Of a DNA stretch of 64,000 nucleotides, positions 34,574 through 43,555 are shown piece by piece. Below the pieces are notes generated by a model. It did no database searches and had not been told where the DNA came from. It worked only from the letters and a program-made list of their open reading frames with translations. The translations under genes were made by a program, and so were the position numbers. The stretch's first letter is position 1; each line of letters begins with the position of its first letter. Source of the DNA: Lachnospiraceae bacterium (GTDB lineage Bacteria > Bacillota > Clostridia > Lachnospirales > Lachnospiraceae); NCBI GenBank assembly GCA_024699325.1, contig JAILPS010000055.1, forward strand, positions 1-64,000, written 5' to 3'.

Positions 34574-36358
34574 CTACTCAACATCCTGAAGTGCTGAATA
34601 ATCTTCCTCGCCGGTTCTGATCTTTACGACCTTGTCAACGCTGTATACGAAGATCTTGCCATCGCCGATGTGGCCTGTGTAGAGAGCCTTCTTAGCTGTG
34701 TCGATGACGTGCTCAACAGGGATCTTGCTGACGATTACCTCAACCTTAACCTTAGGAAGAAGTGTTGCGTCCATCTCAACTCCACGGTACATCTCGCCGG
34801 CGCCCTTCTGGATACCGCAGCCCATAACCTGTGTAACTGTCATACCTGTGACACCTAAATCGTTGAGAGCCTTCTTAAGTGCATCGTATCTTGTAAGCTT
34901 TGCAATGATGACAACCTTGTGCATGCTTGCGGTAGAGATGACAGGATTTGAAACCTTGACCGCTGCATTCTTCTGTGCCTCGCTTGCGTGATCGTAATCT
35001 TCCTCGCCTAAGCTTGTGTTCTCGTTAACCTCCATGGTTGTCTCAGAGATATCCATGATTGAGAAGCCTGAGTAAGCTGATGGAAGACCGTGCTCTGTTC
35101 TGTCGAGACCGATGATTTCCTCCTCCTCAGAAACTCTAAGACCAACTGTCTTCTTGATGATGAAGAATGCGATTGTAACTGTAACTATTGTCCAGAGCGC
35201 TGTAGCGCCGATACCTACGAACTGAAGACCTAACTGCTTTAAGCCGCCGCCGTAGAAGAGACCCTCACCAACAATCTGAGCCACTGCATAACCAGGAGCT
35301 GTGCTTGTTGCGAAGAGACCAACTGCGATTGTACCCCAGATACCGTTTAATGCGTGAACCGCAACGGCACCAACAGGATCGTCAACATGTGTAACGTGAT
35401 CATTAAACCAAACACCAAATACTACTAAGAGACCGGCTACAAGACCGATGATTGCTGAACCTGCGCAGTCTGTTACGTCACAACCTGCTGTGATAGCTAC
35501 AAGACCTGCAAGAGAAGCATTTAAACACATGGAAACATCAGGCTTGCCGTACTTAACCCATGTGAAGATGAGACATGCAACTGTTGCAACTGCAGGAGCT
35601 ACTGTAGTTGTGAGGAAGATTGAACCAAGTGTTGCCAGGTCTGTTGCTGCTGCGCCGTTGAAGCCGTACCAGCCGAGCCAGAGAATGAAAACACCAAGTG
35701 CTGCGATTACTAAGTTGTGGCCTGGGAAAGCGTTGACCTTCGTAACCTTGCCTGACTTATCCTTCACAAACTTGCCGATACGTGGACCTAACATCCAGGC
35801 ACCGATGAAGGCGCAGATACCGCCGACCATGTGAATACAGTTAGAACCTGCATAATCGTGGAAGCCTAAGTCTGCGAGGAAGCCGCCGCCCCATGTCCAG
35901 TGAGCCTCTACAGGGTAAATGATTGCTGAGATAACTGCTGAGTAGATACAGTATGAAGAAAACTTAGTTCTCTCAGCCATGGAACCTGAAACGATTGTCG
36001 CTGTAGTTGCACAGAACACCAGGTTGAACACAAATATTGAATAGTCAAAATTTGCGTAATTAGTAAATACATCAAAATTGAAAACTCCGATGAATTTTCC
36101 GGTTGTCTCAACTCCGTCGACAACCTGTGTGCCAAGCATGATTGAAGCACCACATATGAACCACATCACTGTACCGATACAGAAGTCCATGAGGTTCTTC
36201 ATGATGATGTTTCCTGAGTTCTTAGCTCGTGTGAAGCCCGCCTCACACATTGCAAAACCTGCCTGCATCCAGAAAACTAATGCAGCGCCAATCAGGAACC
36301 ACACGGCATATATTTCACCGTTCAAGGAGTCCAGTACAGCCTTAATCTCTTCTGTCAT
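34574..36358 (-). CDS. amtB: Ammonium transporter fused to a C-terminal P-II domain
   Basis: A 594-residue protein. Residues ~1-410 form the 11-helix Amt channel, with FWMQAGFAMCEAGFTRAKNSGNIIMKNLMDF, GGFLADLGFHDYAGSNCIHMVGGICAFIGAWMLGPR and the conserved pore residues in HALNGIWGTIAVG. A linker (~420-478) leads to a complete P-II/GlnK domain (479-594) with T-loop KGAGEMYRGVEMDATLLPKVKVEV. In normal P-II numbering the uridylylated Tyr51 is Met, so regulation must be by ATP/ADP/2-oxoglutarate binding rather than uridylylation. It follows glnN by 79 bases and is probably co-transcribed. Confidence 0.94.
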   Translation of the reverse strand: MTEEIKAVLDSLNGEIYAVWFLIGAALVFWMQAGFAMCEAGFTRAKNSGNIIMKNLMDFCIGTVMWFICGASIMLGTQVVDGVETTGKFIGVFNFDVFTNYANFDYSIFVFNLVFCATTATIVSGSMAERTKFSSYCIYSAVISAIIYPVEAHWTWGGGFLADLGFHDYAGSNCIHMVGGICAFIGAWMLGPRIGKFVKDKSGKVTKVNAFPGHNLVIAALGVFILWLGWYGFNGAAATDLATLGSIFLTTTVAPAVATVACLIFTWVKYGKPDVSMCLNASLAGLVAITAGCDVTDCAGSAIIGLVAGLLVVFGVWFNDHVTHVDDPVGAVAVHALNGIWGTIAVGLFATSTAPGYAVAQIVGEGLFYGGGLKQLGLQFVGIGATALWTIVTVTIAFFIIKKTVGLRVSEEEEIIGLDRTEHGLPSAYSGFSIMDISETTMEVNENTSLGEEDYDHASEAQKNAAVKVSNPVISTASMHKVVIIAKLTRYDALKKALNDLGVTGMTVTQVMGCGIQKGAGEMYRGVEMDATLLPKVKVEVIVSKIPVEHVIDTAKKALYTGHIGDGKIFVYSVDKVVKIRTGEEDYSALQDVE

Positions 36359-36390
36359 AATGTTAATCCTCCTAAAATTTATTATACAAA

Positions 36391-36420
36391 TGGGGCGCCC
36401 ACCCTAAAGTGAACGCCCCA
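36391..36420 (-). terminator. Hairpin between glnN and amtB
   Basis: The GC-rich stem TGGGGCG...CGCCCCA lies 18 bases after the glnN stop. It is followed by an AT-rich but not pure T tract, so it is a weak terminator or mRNA-stability stem allowing read-through into amtB. Confidence 0.5.
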
Positions 36421-36437
36421 TTGCATTTACTGTTTTA

Positions 36438-38534
36438 TTAAATATAGAACAAAATCTTGCTGTATGAAGGATAAGGCATATCCTCCTCAGGAATATACTT
36501 TTCGATTGAATCTGCGATTACTCTGGCAGCGTTCATATCCTCGAAAATCGTGTCGTGATAGTATCTTGCAAGCTCGATGCCGTCGGCCATGGCCTCAGCC
36601 TCATCGATATCCTTCTCAAGCTTAACTGCTGCAGCTGCAAGCTCCTCATACTTAGCAGAGATGGTCTCAAGCAGGCCTTCCTGTGCACATGTAGGGATCT
36701 TGTCAGATACCTTCTTCTTCTTGATGATGCTTGTCGCTATGTCATCCATGAACTTGGCAACTGCCGGGATGAACTCTCTGTAGAGCATATCCTCAAGAGT
36801 CTTGGCCTCGATGTGAAGCACCTTACAGTAGTTCTCAACATGCACCTCGTATCTTGACTTAAGCTCGACCTCTGAGAACACTCCGTTCTTGGAGAAGAGC
36901 TCAACGTTCTTGGCTTCAAGCAGTGTTGGAAGAACATCAGGAGTTGACTTTAAGTTGTATAAGCCTCTCTTCTCAGCTTCCTTAACCCACTCGTCTGTGT
37001 AACCGTTGCCGTTAAAGATTACTCTCTCGTGCTCGATGATTGTCTTCTTGATGAGCGCGTGTACAGCCTCTGACAATCCCTCCTTAGACACATCCTTAAG
37101 CTCTTCGTAGAACTTGGAGATGATCTCAGCCACTGCAGTGTTTAAGATAATGTTTGGTGTTGCAACTGATGCTGAAGAACCAAGAGATCTGAACTCGAAC
37201 TTGTTACCTGTGAAGGCAAATGGTGAAGTTCTGTTTCTGTCTGTGTTGTCTCTTGTGAAGTGAGGGATGACCTTCGCTCCAGTCTCCATTACAACGCTTC
37301 CGCCGTTCTTGAAGAATGTTCCGTTCTTGATAGAGTCCACAACTGCTGTCAGCTCATCGCCGAGGAAGATGGAGATGATTGCTGGCGGCGCCTCATTGGC
37401 ACCTAATCTGTGATCATTGCCAGGGGTTGCAACTGAGAGTCTCATCATGTCCGCATATTCATCAACCGCTCTGATGATTGCTGCGAGGAACAGAAGAAAT
37501 GTTGTGTTGTCTGCAGGAGTCTTGCCCGGGTCTAAGAGGTTAACTCCTGTGTTGGTGGTCATGGACCAGTTGTTATGCTTACCTGAGCCGTTGATGCCTG
37601 CGAATGGCTTCTCGTGAAGGAGGCAAACCAAACCGTGCTTCTTGGCTACAGTCTTCATAACCTCCATGGTCAGCTGGTTGTGATCAACTGCCACGTTAGT
37701 TGTGTCAAATACAGGTGCCAACTCGTGCTGAGCAGGGGCAACCTCGTTGTGCTTGGTCTTGGCGGGAATGCCAAGCTTCCACAGCTCCTCATCCAGATCG
37801 TGCATATAAGCTGCAACTCTAGGTCTGATTGAGCCGAAGTAGTGATCCTCCATCTCCTGTCCCTTAGGAGCAGGTGCGCCGAGAAGCGTTCTGCCTGTGA
37901 AGATGAGGTCCTTTCTCTTCTTGTAATCCTCCTCGTCGATTAAGAAGTATTCCTGCTCAGGTCCTACGGTTGTGATTACATTTGTCACATCCTCATATCC
38001 CAGAAGGTTTAACATCTGGGTTGCCTCCTTGCTCAGGGCATCCATGGATCTGAGAAGTGGTGTCTTCTCGTCGAGAGCCTCGCCTGTGTAAGAGCAGAAA
38101 GCTGTTGGAATGTATAATGTCTTGTCCTTAATAAATGCCGGTGATGATGGATCCCATGCTGTGTATCCTCTCGCCTCAAATGTGGCGCGGATACCGCCTG
38201 AAGGGAAGCTTGATGCATCAGGCTCGCCCTTGATGAGCTCCTTGCCTGAAAACTCCATGATGATCTCGCCATCGCCCACCGGAGAGATGAAGCTGTCATG
38301 CTTCTCTGCTGTATATCCTGTAAGTGGCTGGAACCAATGTGTGAAGTGTGTTGCCCCATTATCAACTGCCCACTCCTTCATGGCGATAGCCACAGCATTT
38401 GCAACGTCTAATTCAAGATGTGTCTTGTTGTCTATTGTCTTCTTAAGGGCCTTATAAATGTCCTTTGGAAGCTTATTCTTCATAACCTTGTCTGTAAAAA
38501 CCAAACTGCCATACATCTCTGGTATAGTACTCAT
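36438..38534 (-). CDS. glnN: Glutamine synthetase, type III
   Basis: A 698-residue GS-III, the long dodecameric form of Bacteroides, cyanobacteria and many Clostridia. It has AVAIAMKEWAVDNGATHFTHWFQPLTGYTAEKHDSF, VGPEQEYFLIDEEDY, KHNEVAPAQHELAPVF, GINGSGKHNNWSM and NRTSPFAFTGNKFEFRSLGSS. The true start is ATG 38532-38534 (MSTIPEMYGS) with AAGGAGA upstream. The open frame continues 78 codons further through the promoter and leader hairpin, which cannot be coding. It is expressed from its own strong promoter through a terminator-like leader hairpin. Confidence 0.96.
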   Translation of the reverse strand: MSTIPEMYGSLVFTDKVMKNKLPKDIYKALKKTIDNKTHLELDVANAVAIAMKEWAVDNGATHFTHWFQPLTGYTAEKHDSFISPVGDGEIIMEFSGKELIKGEPDASSFPSGGIRATFEARGYTAWDPSSPAFIKDKTLYIPTAFCSYTGEALDEKTPLLRSMDALSKEATQMLNLLGYEDVTNVITTVGPEQEYFLIDEEDYKKRKDLIFTGRTLLGAPAPKGQEMEDHYFGSIRPRVAAYMHDLDEELWKLGIPAKTKHNEVAPAQHELAPVFDTTNVAVDHNQLTMEVMKTVAKKHGLVCLLHEKPFAGINGSGKHNNWSMTTNTGVNLLDPGKTPADNTTFLLFLAAIIRAVDEYADMMRLSVATPGNDHRLGANEAPPAIISIFLGDELTAVVDSIKNGTFFKNGGSVVMETGAKVIPHFTRDNTDRNRTSPFAFTGNKFEFRSLGSSASVATPNIILNTAVAEIISKFYEELKDVSKEGLSEAVHALIKKTIIEHERVIFNGNGYTDEWVKEAEKRGLYNLKSTPDVLPTLLEAKNVELFSKNGVFSEVELKSRYEVHVENYCKVLHIEAKTLEDMLYREFIPAVAKFMDDIATSIIKKKKVSDKIPTCAQEGLLETISAKYEELAAAAVKLEKDIDEAEAMADGIELARYYHDTIFEDMNAARVIADSIEKYIPEEDMPYPSYSKILFYI

Positions 38535-38600
38535 AATCTGTCTCCTTCCATTCCTTACATTTAATATCCCCTCAGGCTGCGCACTCCTGAATTCGGGCAT

Positions 38601-38634
38601 AAAAAAAGGCGCTTCGGGAAAATCCCAAAGCACC
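38601..38634 (-). promoter_or_regulatory. Attenuator-like hairpin in the glnN leader
   Basis: Stem AGGTGCTTTGGG-ATTT-TCCCGAAGCGCCT followed by seven T residues. It starts ~11 bases after the predicted transcription start and ends ~65 bases before the start codon. It closely resembles the hairpin at 28392-28425. Confidence 0.78.
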
Positions 38635-38651
38635 TTCGCTCTATGCGCGTT

Positions 38652-38680
38652 ACTATAAACCATCTTTTTTAGGTTGTCAA
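38652..38680 (-). promoter_or_regulatory. Promoter of glnN-amtB
   Basis: TTGACA (38675-38680), 17-base spacer, TATAGT (38652-38657). Confidence 0.8.
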
Positions 38681-38712
38681 CAACTTTTTTCAAAATTTTG
38701 AGAATTTTTTTA

Positions 38713-38746
38713 CATAAAAATTCCGGCGTGGAAAACCACGCCGGAA
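38713..38746 (-). terminator. Terminator of tuf
   Basis: Perfect hairpin ATTCCGGCGTGG-TTTT-CCACGCCGGAAT followed by a T-rich run, 23 bases after the tuf stop. Confidence 0.93.
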
Positions 38747-38768
38747 TGAATAGTTGTCTAAATGTCAA

Positions 38769-39956
38769 TTACTCGATGATTGAAGCAACTGTACCAGAAC
38801 CAACTGTTCTACCACCCTCACGGATAGCGAAACGAAGCTGCTGCTCCATAGCTACTGGATGGATGAGCTCAACTGTCATCTGTACGTTATCACCAGGCAT
38901 GCACATCTCAACGCCCTCAGGTAACTCACAAACACCTGTAACGTCTGTTGTTCTGAAGTAGAACTGTGGACGATAGTTGTTGAAGAATGGTGTATGACGA
39001 CCACCCTCGTCCTTAGTAAGAACGTAAACCTGAGCTGTGAACTTTGTGTGGCACTTTACTGAACCTGGCTTGCAAAGAACCTGACCACGCTCGATCTCTG
39101 TTCTCTGAACACCACGAAGAAGAGCACCGATGTTATCACCAGCCTGAGCCTCGTCAAGAAGCTTACGGAACATCTCGATACCAGTTACAACGACCTTACG
39201 GATATCCTCGTGGATACCAACGATCTCAACCTCATCAGACATGTGAAGTGTACCACGCTCTACTCTACCAGTAGCAACAGTACCACGACCTGTGATAGAG
39301 AATACGTCCTCTACAGGCATAAGGAATGGCTTATCTGTCTCACGAACAGGATCAGGAATGTATGAATCAACTGTATCCATAAGCTCCATGATCTTGTCAC
39401 CCCAAGGACCGCTTGGATCCTCAAGAGCCTTAAGAGCTGAACCACGGATGATAGGGCATCCTGTGAACTCATACTCCTCGAGCTGCTCTGTGATCTCCAT
39501 CTCAACGAGCTCAAGAAGCTCCTCATCGTCAACCATATCACACTTGTTCATGAATACAACGATGTAAGGAACGCCTACCTGACGAGACAGAAGGATGTGC
39601 TCCTTTGTCTGAGCCATAACACCATCAGTAGCAGCAACAACGAGGATAGCACCATCCATCTGAGCTGCACCTGTGATCATGTTCTTAACATAGTCAGCAT
39701 GTCCAGGACAGTCAACGTGTGCATAGTGTCTCTTCTCTGTCTGATACTCAACGTGAGCTGTAGAAATTGTGATACCACGCTCTCTCTCCTCTGGTGCCTT
39801 ATCGATGTTCTCGAAATCTACCTTAGCATTACCAGGAACTCTCTCTGCTAAAACCTTTGTGATAGCAGCTGTAAGAGTTGTCTTACCGTGGTCTACGTGT
39901 CCAATAGTACCAATGTTGCAATGTACCTTTCCTCTTTCAAACTTAGCCTTTGCCAT
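38769..39956 (-). CDS. tuf: Elongation factor Tu
   Basis: A 395-residue translational GTPase that delivers aminoacyl-tRNA. G1 is GHVDHGKT (~19-26), switch I has [15 protein letters not shown]3 is [16 protein letters not shown]4 is NKCDMVDD, followed by domains II ([13 protein letters not shown]) and III ([12 protein letters not shown]...[12 protein letters not shown]). It is the only tuf in the window. Codon choice is highly biased, as expected for an abundant protein. It is separately transcribed, not co-transcribed with fusA. Confidence 0.98.
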   Translation of the reverse strand: MAKAKFERGKVHCNIGTIGHVDHGKTTLTAAITKVLAERVPGNAKVDFENIDKAPEERERGITISTAHVEYQTEKRHYAHVDCPGHADYVKNMITGAAQMDGAILVVAATDGVMAQTKEHILLSRQVGVPYIVVFMNKCDMVDDEELLELVEMEITEQLEEYEFTGCPIIRGSALKALEDPSGPWGDKIMELMDTVDSYIPDPVRETDKPFLMPVEDVFSITGRGTVATGRVERGTLHMSDEVEIVGIHEDIRKVVVTGIEMFRKLLDEAQAGDNIGALLRGVQRTEIERGQVLCKPGSVKCHTKFTAQVYVLTKDEGGRHTPFFNNYRPQFYFRTTDVTGVCELPEGVEMCMPGDNVQMTVELIHPVAMEQQLRFAIREGGRTVGSGTVASIIE

Positions 39957-40020
39957 TTTGAATTCCTCCTAGAATTAATAAAAGCTGTGCCCTCATGGGC
40001 AATATAAACAGACTGCCTCA

Positions 40021-40049
40021 ATTATATTGTATAATTGGTCTTTTTGCAA
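40021..40049 (-). promoter_or_regulatory. Promoter of tuf
   Basis: TTGCAA (40044-40049), 17-base spacer, TATAAT (40021-40026), in the fusA-tuf spacer. Confidence 0.7.
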
Positions 40050-40084
40050 GTCCAATTTGATAAAACCTATACATTTCATAAGGA

Positions 40085-40108
40085 TTTTAGGGGATTATCC
40101 CCCTAAAA
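40085..40108 (-). terminator. Hairpin after fusA
   Basis: Stem TTTTAGGGG...CCCCTAAAA, 15 bases after the fusA stop. No T-run follows on the minus strand, so it is a weak terminator or a 3' stability structure. Confidence 0.45.
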
Positions 40109-40123
40109 CCCGTTATAAACTAA

Positions 40124-42247
40124 TTACTTGCCCTTCAGATTAGAGAGAACCTTCTCCTGAACGTTCTTTGGAACTGGCTCATACTTCTCGAAGAACATTG
40201 AATAGTTACCACGTCCCTGTGTAGAAGAACGAAGCTCCGTAGAGTATCCGAACATCTCTGCAAGTGGAACGTAAGCTGTAACCATCTTACCGCCGCCGAT
40301 GTCAGTCATCTCGCGAACCTGACCACGCTTAGAGTTAAGGCTTCCGATAACGTCGCCCATGTAATCCTCAGGCATGGTAACCTCTACCTTCATGATAGGC
40401 TCAAGAAGCTGAGGTGCGCCCTTCTGCATAGCCTCCTTGAATGCCATAGAACCGGCAATGTGGAATGCCATCTCTGAAGAGTCGACTTCATGGTAAGAAC
40501 CATCATATACATTAGCGTGAACACCAAGTACAGGGAATCCGCCAAGGATACCGGCATGTGTAGCCTCCTCGATACCCTCGCCAACTGCAGGGATGTACTC
40601 CTTAGGAATAGCACCACCGACAACTGTGCTCTCGAACTCGAATGTCTTCTCGCCATTTGGATCCATAGGTGTGAAGATAACCTTAGCGTGACCATACTGA
40701 CCACGACCACCTGACTGCTTAGCATACTTGCTGTCGACAGTAACTTCCTTGGTGATGCACTCCTTGTAAGCAACCTGAGGTGCACCTACGTTAGCCTCAA
40801 CATGGAACTCTCTCTTAAGACGGTCAACGATGATCTCAAGGTGAAGCTCACCCATACCAGAGATGATTGTCTGACCTGTCTCCTCGTCTGTACGAACGCG
40901 GAATGTTGGATCCTCCTCTGCAAGCTTTGCAAGAGCGATACCCATCTTATCCTGTCCAGCCTTGGTAAGAGGCTCGATAGCGATAGAGATAACTGGCTCA
41001 GGGAACTCCATTGACTCGAGGATTACAGGGTGCTGCTCGTCGCAGATTGTATCACCTGTTGTTGTAAGCTTGAAACCTACAGCAGCTGCGATATCACCGG
41101 CGTAAACACGGTCAAGCTCGGCTCTCTTGTTGGCATGCATCTGAAGAATACGTCCTACACGCTCCTTCTTGTCCTTAGTTGCGTTGAGCACGTAAGAACC
41201 TGCTGCCATAGAACCAGAATATACACGGAAGTAAGCAAGCTTACCTACGAATGGATCTGTCATAATCTTGAATGCAAGAGCTGCGAATGGCTCCTCATCT
41301 GATGAGTGTCTCTCAACCTCATTGCCCTCAAGGTCAACACCCTTGATAGCAGGGATGTCTGTAGGTGCTGGTAAGAACTCGATGATGGCATCGAGAAGCT
41401 TCTGAACGCCCCTGTTTCTGTAAGCTGAACCACAGCATACAGGAATTGCCTTACACTCACAGGTAGCCTTACGAAGAACTGCCTTAAGCTGCTCTACTGT
41501 AATGGCCTCCTCGCCCTCCTCAAGATATGTCATCATGAGGTCGTCGTCTAACTCGCAGATCTTCTCAACGAGCTCTGTGTGATATAACTCAGCGTCGTCC
41601 TTCATATCCTCAGGGATAGGACCAACTGTGATGTTATCACCCTTGTCGTCGTTGTAGATGTATGACTGCATCTCGAAAAGGTCGATGATTCCCTTGAAAT
41701 CATCTTCCTTGCCGATTGGAAGCTGTAAGCAGATGGCATTCTTGCCAAGACGAGTCCTGATCTGCTCAACGGCACCGTAGAAGTTAGCACCTAAAATGTC
41801 CATCTTATTGATGAACGCCATACGTGGTACGTTGTATGTATCAGCCTGTCTCCAAACGTTCTCAGACTGAGGCTCAACACCACCCTTAGCACAGAATACA
41901 CCAACAGCACTATCAAGTACACGAAGTGAACGCTCAACCTCAACGGTGAAGTCTACGTGTCCAGGAGTGTCGATGATGTTGATACGATGCTCAAGAGCAC
42001 CCTCCATAGGCTTGGTCTCCTTCTCAAGAGTCCAGTGGCATGTTGTAGCAGCTGAAGTGATTGTAATACCTCTCTCCTGCTCCTGCTCCATCCAGTCCAT
42101 GGTTGCAGTACCCTCATGAGTATCACCGATCTTATAGTTAACACCAGTATAATACAGAATACGCTCAGTAAGTGTTGTCTTACCAGCATCGATATGAGCC
42201 ATAATTCCGATATTTCTGGTTCGCTCAAGCGGATATTCTCTACCCAA
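40124..42247 (-). CDS. fusA: Elongation factor G
   Basis: A 707-residue translocation GTPase. G1 is [19 protein letters not shown] (~17-35), then [33 protein letters not shown] and [10 protein letters not shown]. Domain IV has [12 protein letters not shown], and the C-terminal fold contains [27 protein letters not shown]. It is standard bacterial fusA, the last gene of the rpsL-rpsG-fusA transcript. Confidence 0.98.
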   Translation of the reverse strand: MGREYPLERTRNIGIMAHIDAGKTTLTERILYYTGVNYKIGDTHEGTATMDWMEQEQERGITITSAATTCHWTLEKETKPMEGALEHRINIIDTPGHVDFTVEVERSLRVLDSAVGVFCAKGGVEPQSENVWRQADTYNVPRMAFINKMDILGANFYGAVEQIRTRLGKNAICLQLPIGKEDDFKGIIDLFEMQSYIYNDDKGDNITVGPIPEDMKDDAELYHTELVEKICELDDDLMMTYLEEGEEAITVEQLKAVLRKATCECKAIPVCCGSAYRNRGVQKLLDAIIEFLPAPTDIPAIKGVDLEGNEVERHSSDEEPFAALAFKIMTDPFVGKLAYFRVYSGSMAAGSYVLNATKDKKERVGRILQMHANKRAELDRVYAGDIAAAVGFKLTTTGDTICDEQHPVILESMEFPEPVISIAIEPLTKAGQDKMGIALAKLAEEDPTFRVRTDEETGQTIISGMGELHLEIIVDRLKREFHVEANVGAPQVAYKECITKEVTVDSKYAKQSGGRGQYGHAKVIFTPMDPNGEKTFEFESTVVGGAIPKEYIPAVGEGIEEATHAGILGGFPVLGVHANVYDGSYHEVDSSEMAFHIAGSMAFKEAMQKGAPQLLEPIMKVEVTMPEDYMGDVIGSLNSKRGQVREMTDIGGGKMVTAYVPLAEMFGYSTELRSSTQGRGNYSMFFEKYEPVPKNVQEKVLSNLKGK

Positions 42248-42277
42248 GGTCTTTTCCTCCTAAAATTAGTGTACAGA

Positions 42278-42748
42278 TTAGAATCTGTAGTGAGCAAATG
42301 CCTTGTTTGCATCTGCCATCTTGTGCATATCTTCCTTACGCTTTACAGCTGAACCTGTATTGTTGGAAGCGTCTAAAATCTCGTTAGCGAGCTTCTCCTC
42401 CATGGTCTTCTCGCCTCTCTTACGAGAGAACATTGTCAACCAACGAAGAGCTAATGCCTGTCTTCTCTCTGGCTTAACCTCGATAGGTACCTGATATGTA
42501 GCACCTCCGACTCTCTTAGCCTTAACCTCGAGAACTGGCATGATGTTGTTCATAGCGTCCTGGAATACTTCGATAGCAGGCTTTCCAGCCTTCTCCTCAA
42601 CAATAGCAAATGCGCCATAAACAATCTTCTGAGCAACACCCTTCTTACCGTCGAGCATAATGTTGTTAACAAGCTTGGTAACAACCTTATCTCCGTAGAT
42701 AGGATCTGCTAATACGTCTCTTTTCTGGATATGTCCTTTACGTGGCAC
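42278..42748 (-). CDS. rpsG: Ribosomal protein S7
   Basis: A 156-residue small-subunit protein that nucleates 16S rRNA 3'-domain assembly. [36 protein letters not shown] at the start and [25 protein letters not shown] are diagnostic. The start is GTG 42746-42748, preceded by AAGGAGGGAAGGA. An in-frame ATG at 42793 would add 15 atypical residues. It is followed by fusA after 30 bases. Confidence 0.97.
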   Translation of the reverse strand: MPRKGHIQKRDVLADPIYGDKVVTKLVNNIMLDGKKGVAQKIVYGAFAIVEEKAGKPAIEVFQDAMNNIMPVLEVKAKRVGGATYQVPIEVKPERRQALALRWLTMFSRKRGEKTMEEKLANEILDASNNTGSAVKRKEDMHKMADANKAFAHYRF

Positions 42749-42910
42749 GTTCCTTCCCTCCTTAATTCTTAAAATTAGATCATCGGTACTCACAATAAAA
42801 ATGTGTTCGCGCTCGGTTCTTGTTTTCCGTAAACTCTATCTGCAACCGTCAGAAGGTTTCCTGTTCGAATGCCGGCACTAAACTAAATTACTGTTTGTGT
42901 AGATGTTAAA

Positions 42911-43333
42911 TTACTTCTTTGCGTCCTTAGGTCTCTTAGCACCGTACTTTGAACGCGCCTGTCTTCTCTTAGCTACACCTGCTGTATCAAGTGTACCTCT
43001 GATGATGTGATATCTTGTACCAGGTAAATCCTTTACACGGCCTCCACGAATAAGAACAACGCTGTGCTCCTGAAGGTTGTGTCCCTCACCAGGGATATAA
43101 CTGGTAACCTCAATACCATTTGAAAGACGAACTCTGGCAATCTTACGAAGAGCTGAGTTAGGCTTCTTAGGTGTGGCAGTCTTAACAGATGTACAAACGC
43201 CTCTCTTCTGAGGAGCGCTTACGTCAGTCTGCTTCTTGTGAAGAGAATTGTAACCCTTCTGTAAAGCAGGAGCTGTGCTCTTCTTCTCTGCTGTCTGTCT
43301 GCCCTTTCTTACCAACTGATTAAATGTAGGCAT
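42911..43333 (-). CDS. rpsL: Ribosomal protein S12
   Basis: A 140-residue decoding-centre protein starting [19 protein letters not shown]. It has [19 protein letters not shown], the streptomycin-target loop with wild-type Lys, and [29 protein letters not shown] 43331-43333 has GGAGG upstream. The frame stays open 57 codons further through the promoter region, which is not coding. First gene of rpsL-rpsG-fusA. Confidence 0.97.
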   Translation of the reverse strand: MPTFNQLVRKGRQTAEKKSTAPALQKGYNSLHKKQTDVSAPQKRGVCTSVKTATPKKPNSALRKIARVRLSNGIEVTSYIPGEGHNLQEHSVVLIRGGRVKDLPGTRYHIIRGTLDTAGVAKRRQARSKYGAKRPKDAKK

Positions 43334-43439
43334 CCTTTTCCCTCCTGATAGTTTTAAACAATTATTGTTTTCTATGTGTCTTAAGCCGGTTGTACTTGAT
43401 TTTGCGCGCAAAAAGCGCACAAAGCGACACATAGCAAGA

Positions 43440-43467
43440 ATTATAACATCTTTTTTGACTCTGTCAA
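43440..43467 (-). promoter_or_regulatory. Promoter of rpsL-rpsG-fusA
   Basis: TTGACA (43462-43467), 16-base spacer, TATAAT (43440-43445): near-consensus. Confidence 0.82.
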
Positions 43468-43486
43468 CATTTTTTTGTTTTTTAAC

Positions 43487-43519
43487 ATAAAAATGCTGCC
43501 ACAATCACTGTGGCAGCAT
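43487..43519 (-). terminator. Terminator of rpoBC
   Basis: Perfect hairpin ATGCTGCCACA...TGTGGCAGCAT followed by TTTTTAT, 37 bases after the rpoC stop. Confidence 0.92.
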
Positions 43520-43555
43520 CTAAAATTGCTATTTTTAAAGAAACCTGACTTAGGT

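Noticed and set aside
38535-38768. N-terminal extension of GS-III by 78 codons
   Set aside because: The extension covers a near-consensus promoter and a T-run terminator hairpin, and MSTIPEMYGS has a proper ribosome binding site.
43334-43504. 57-codon N-terminal extension of ribosomal protein S12
   Set aside because: It overlaps the rpsL promoter and the rpoC terminator. The family starts MPTFNQL.
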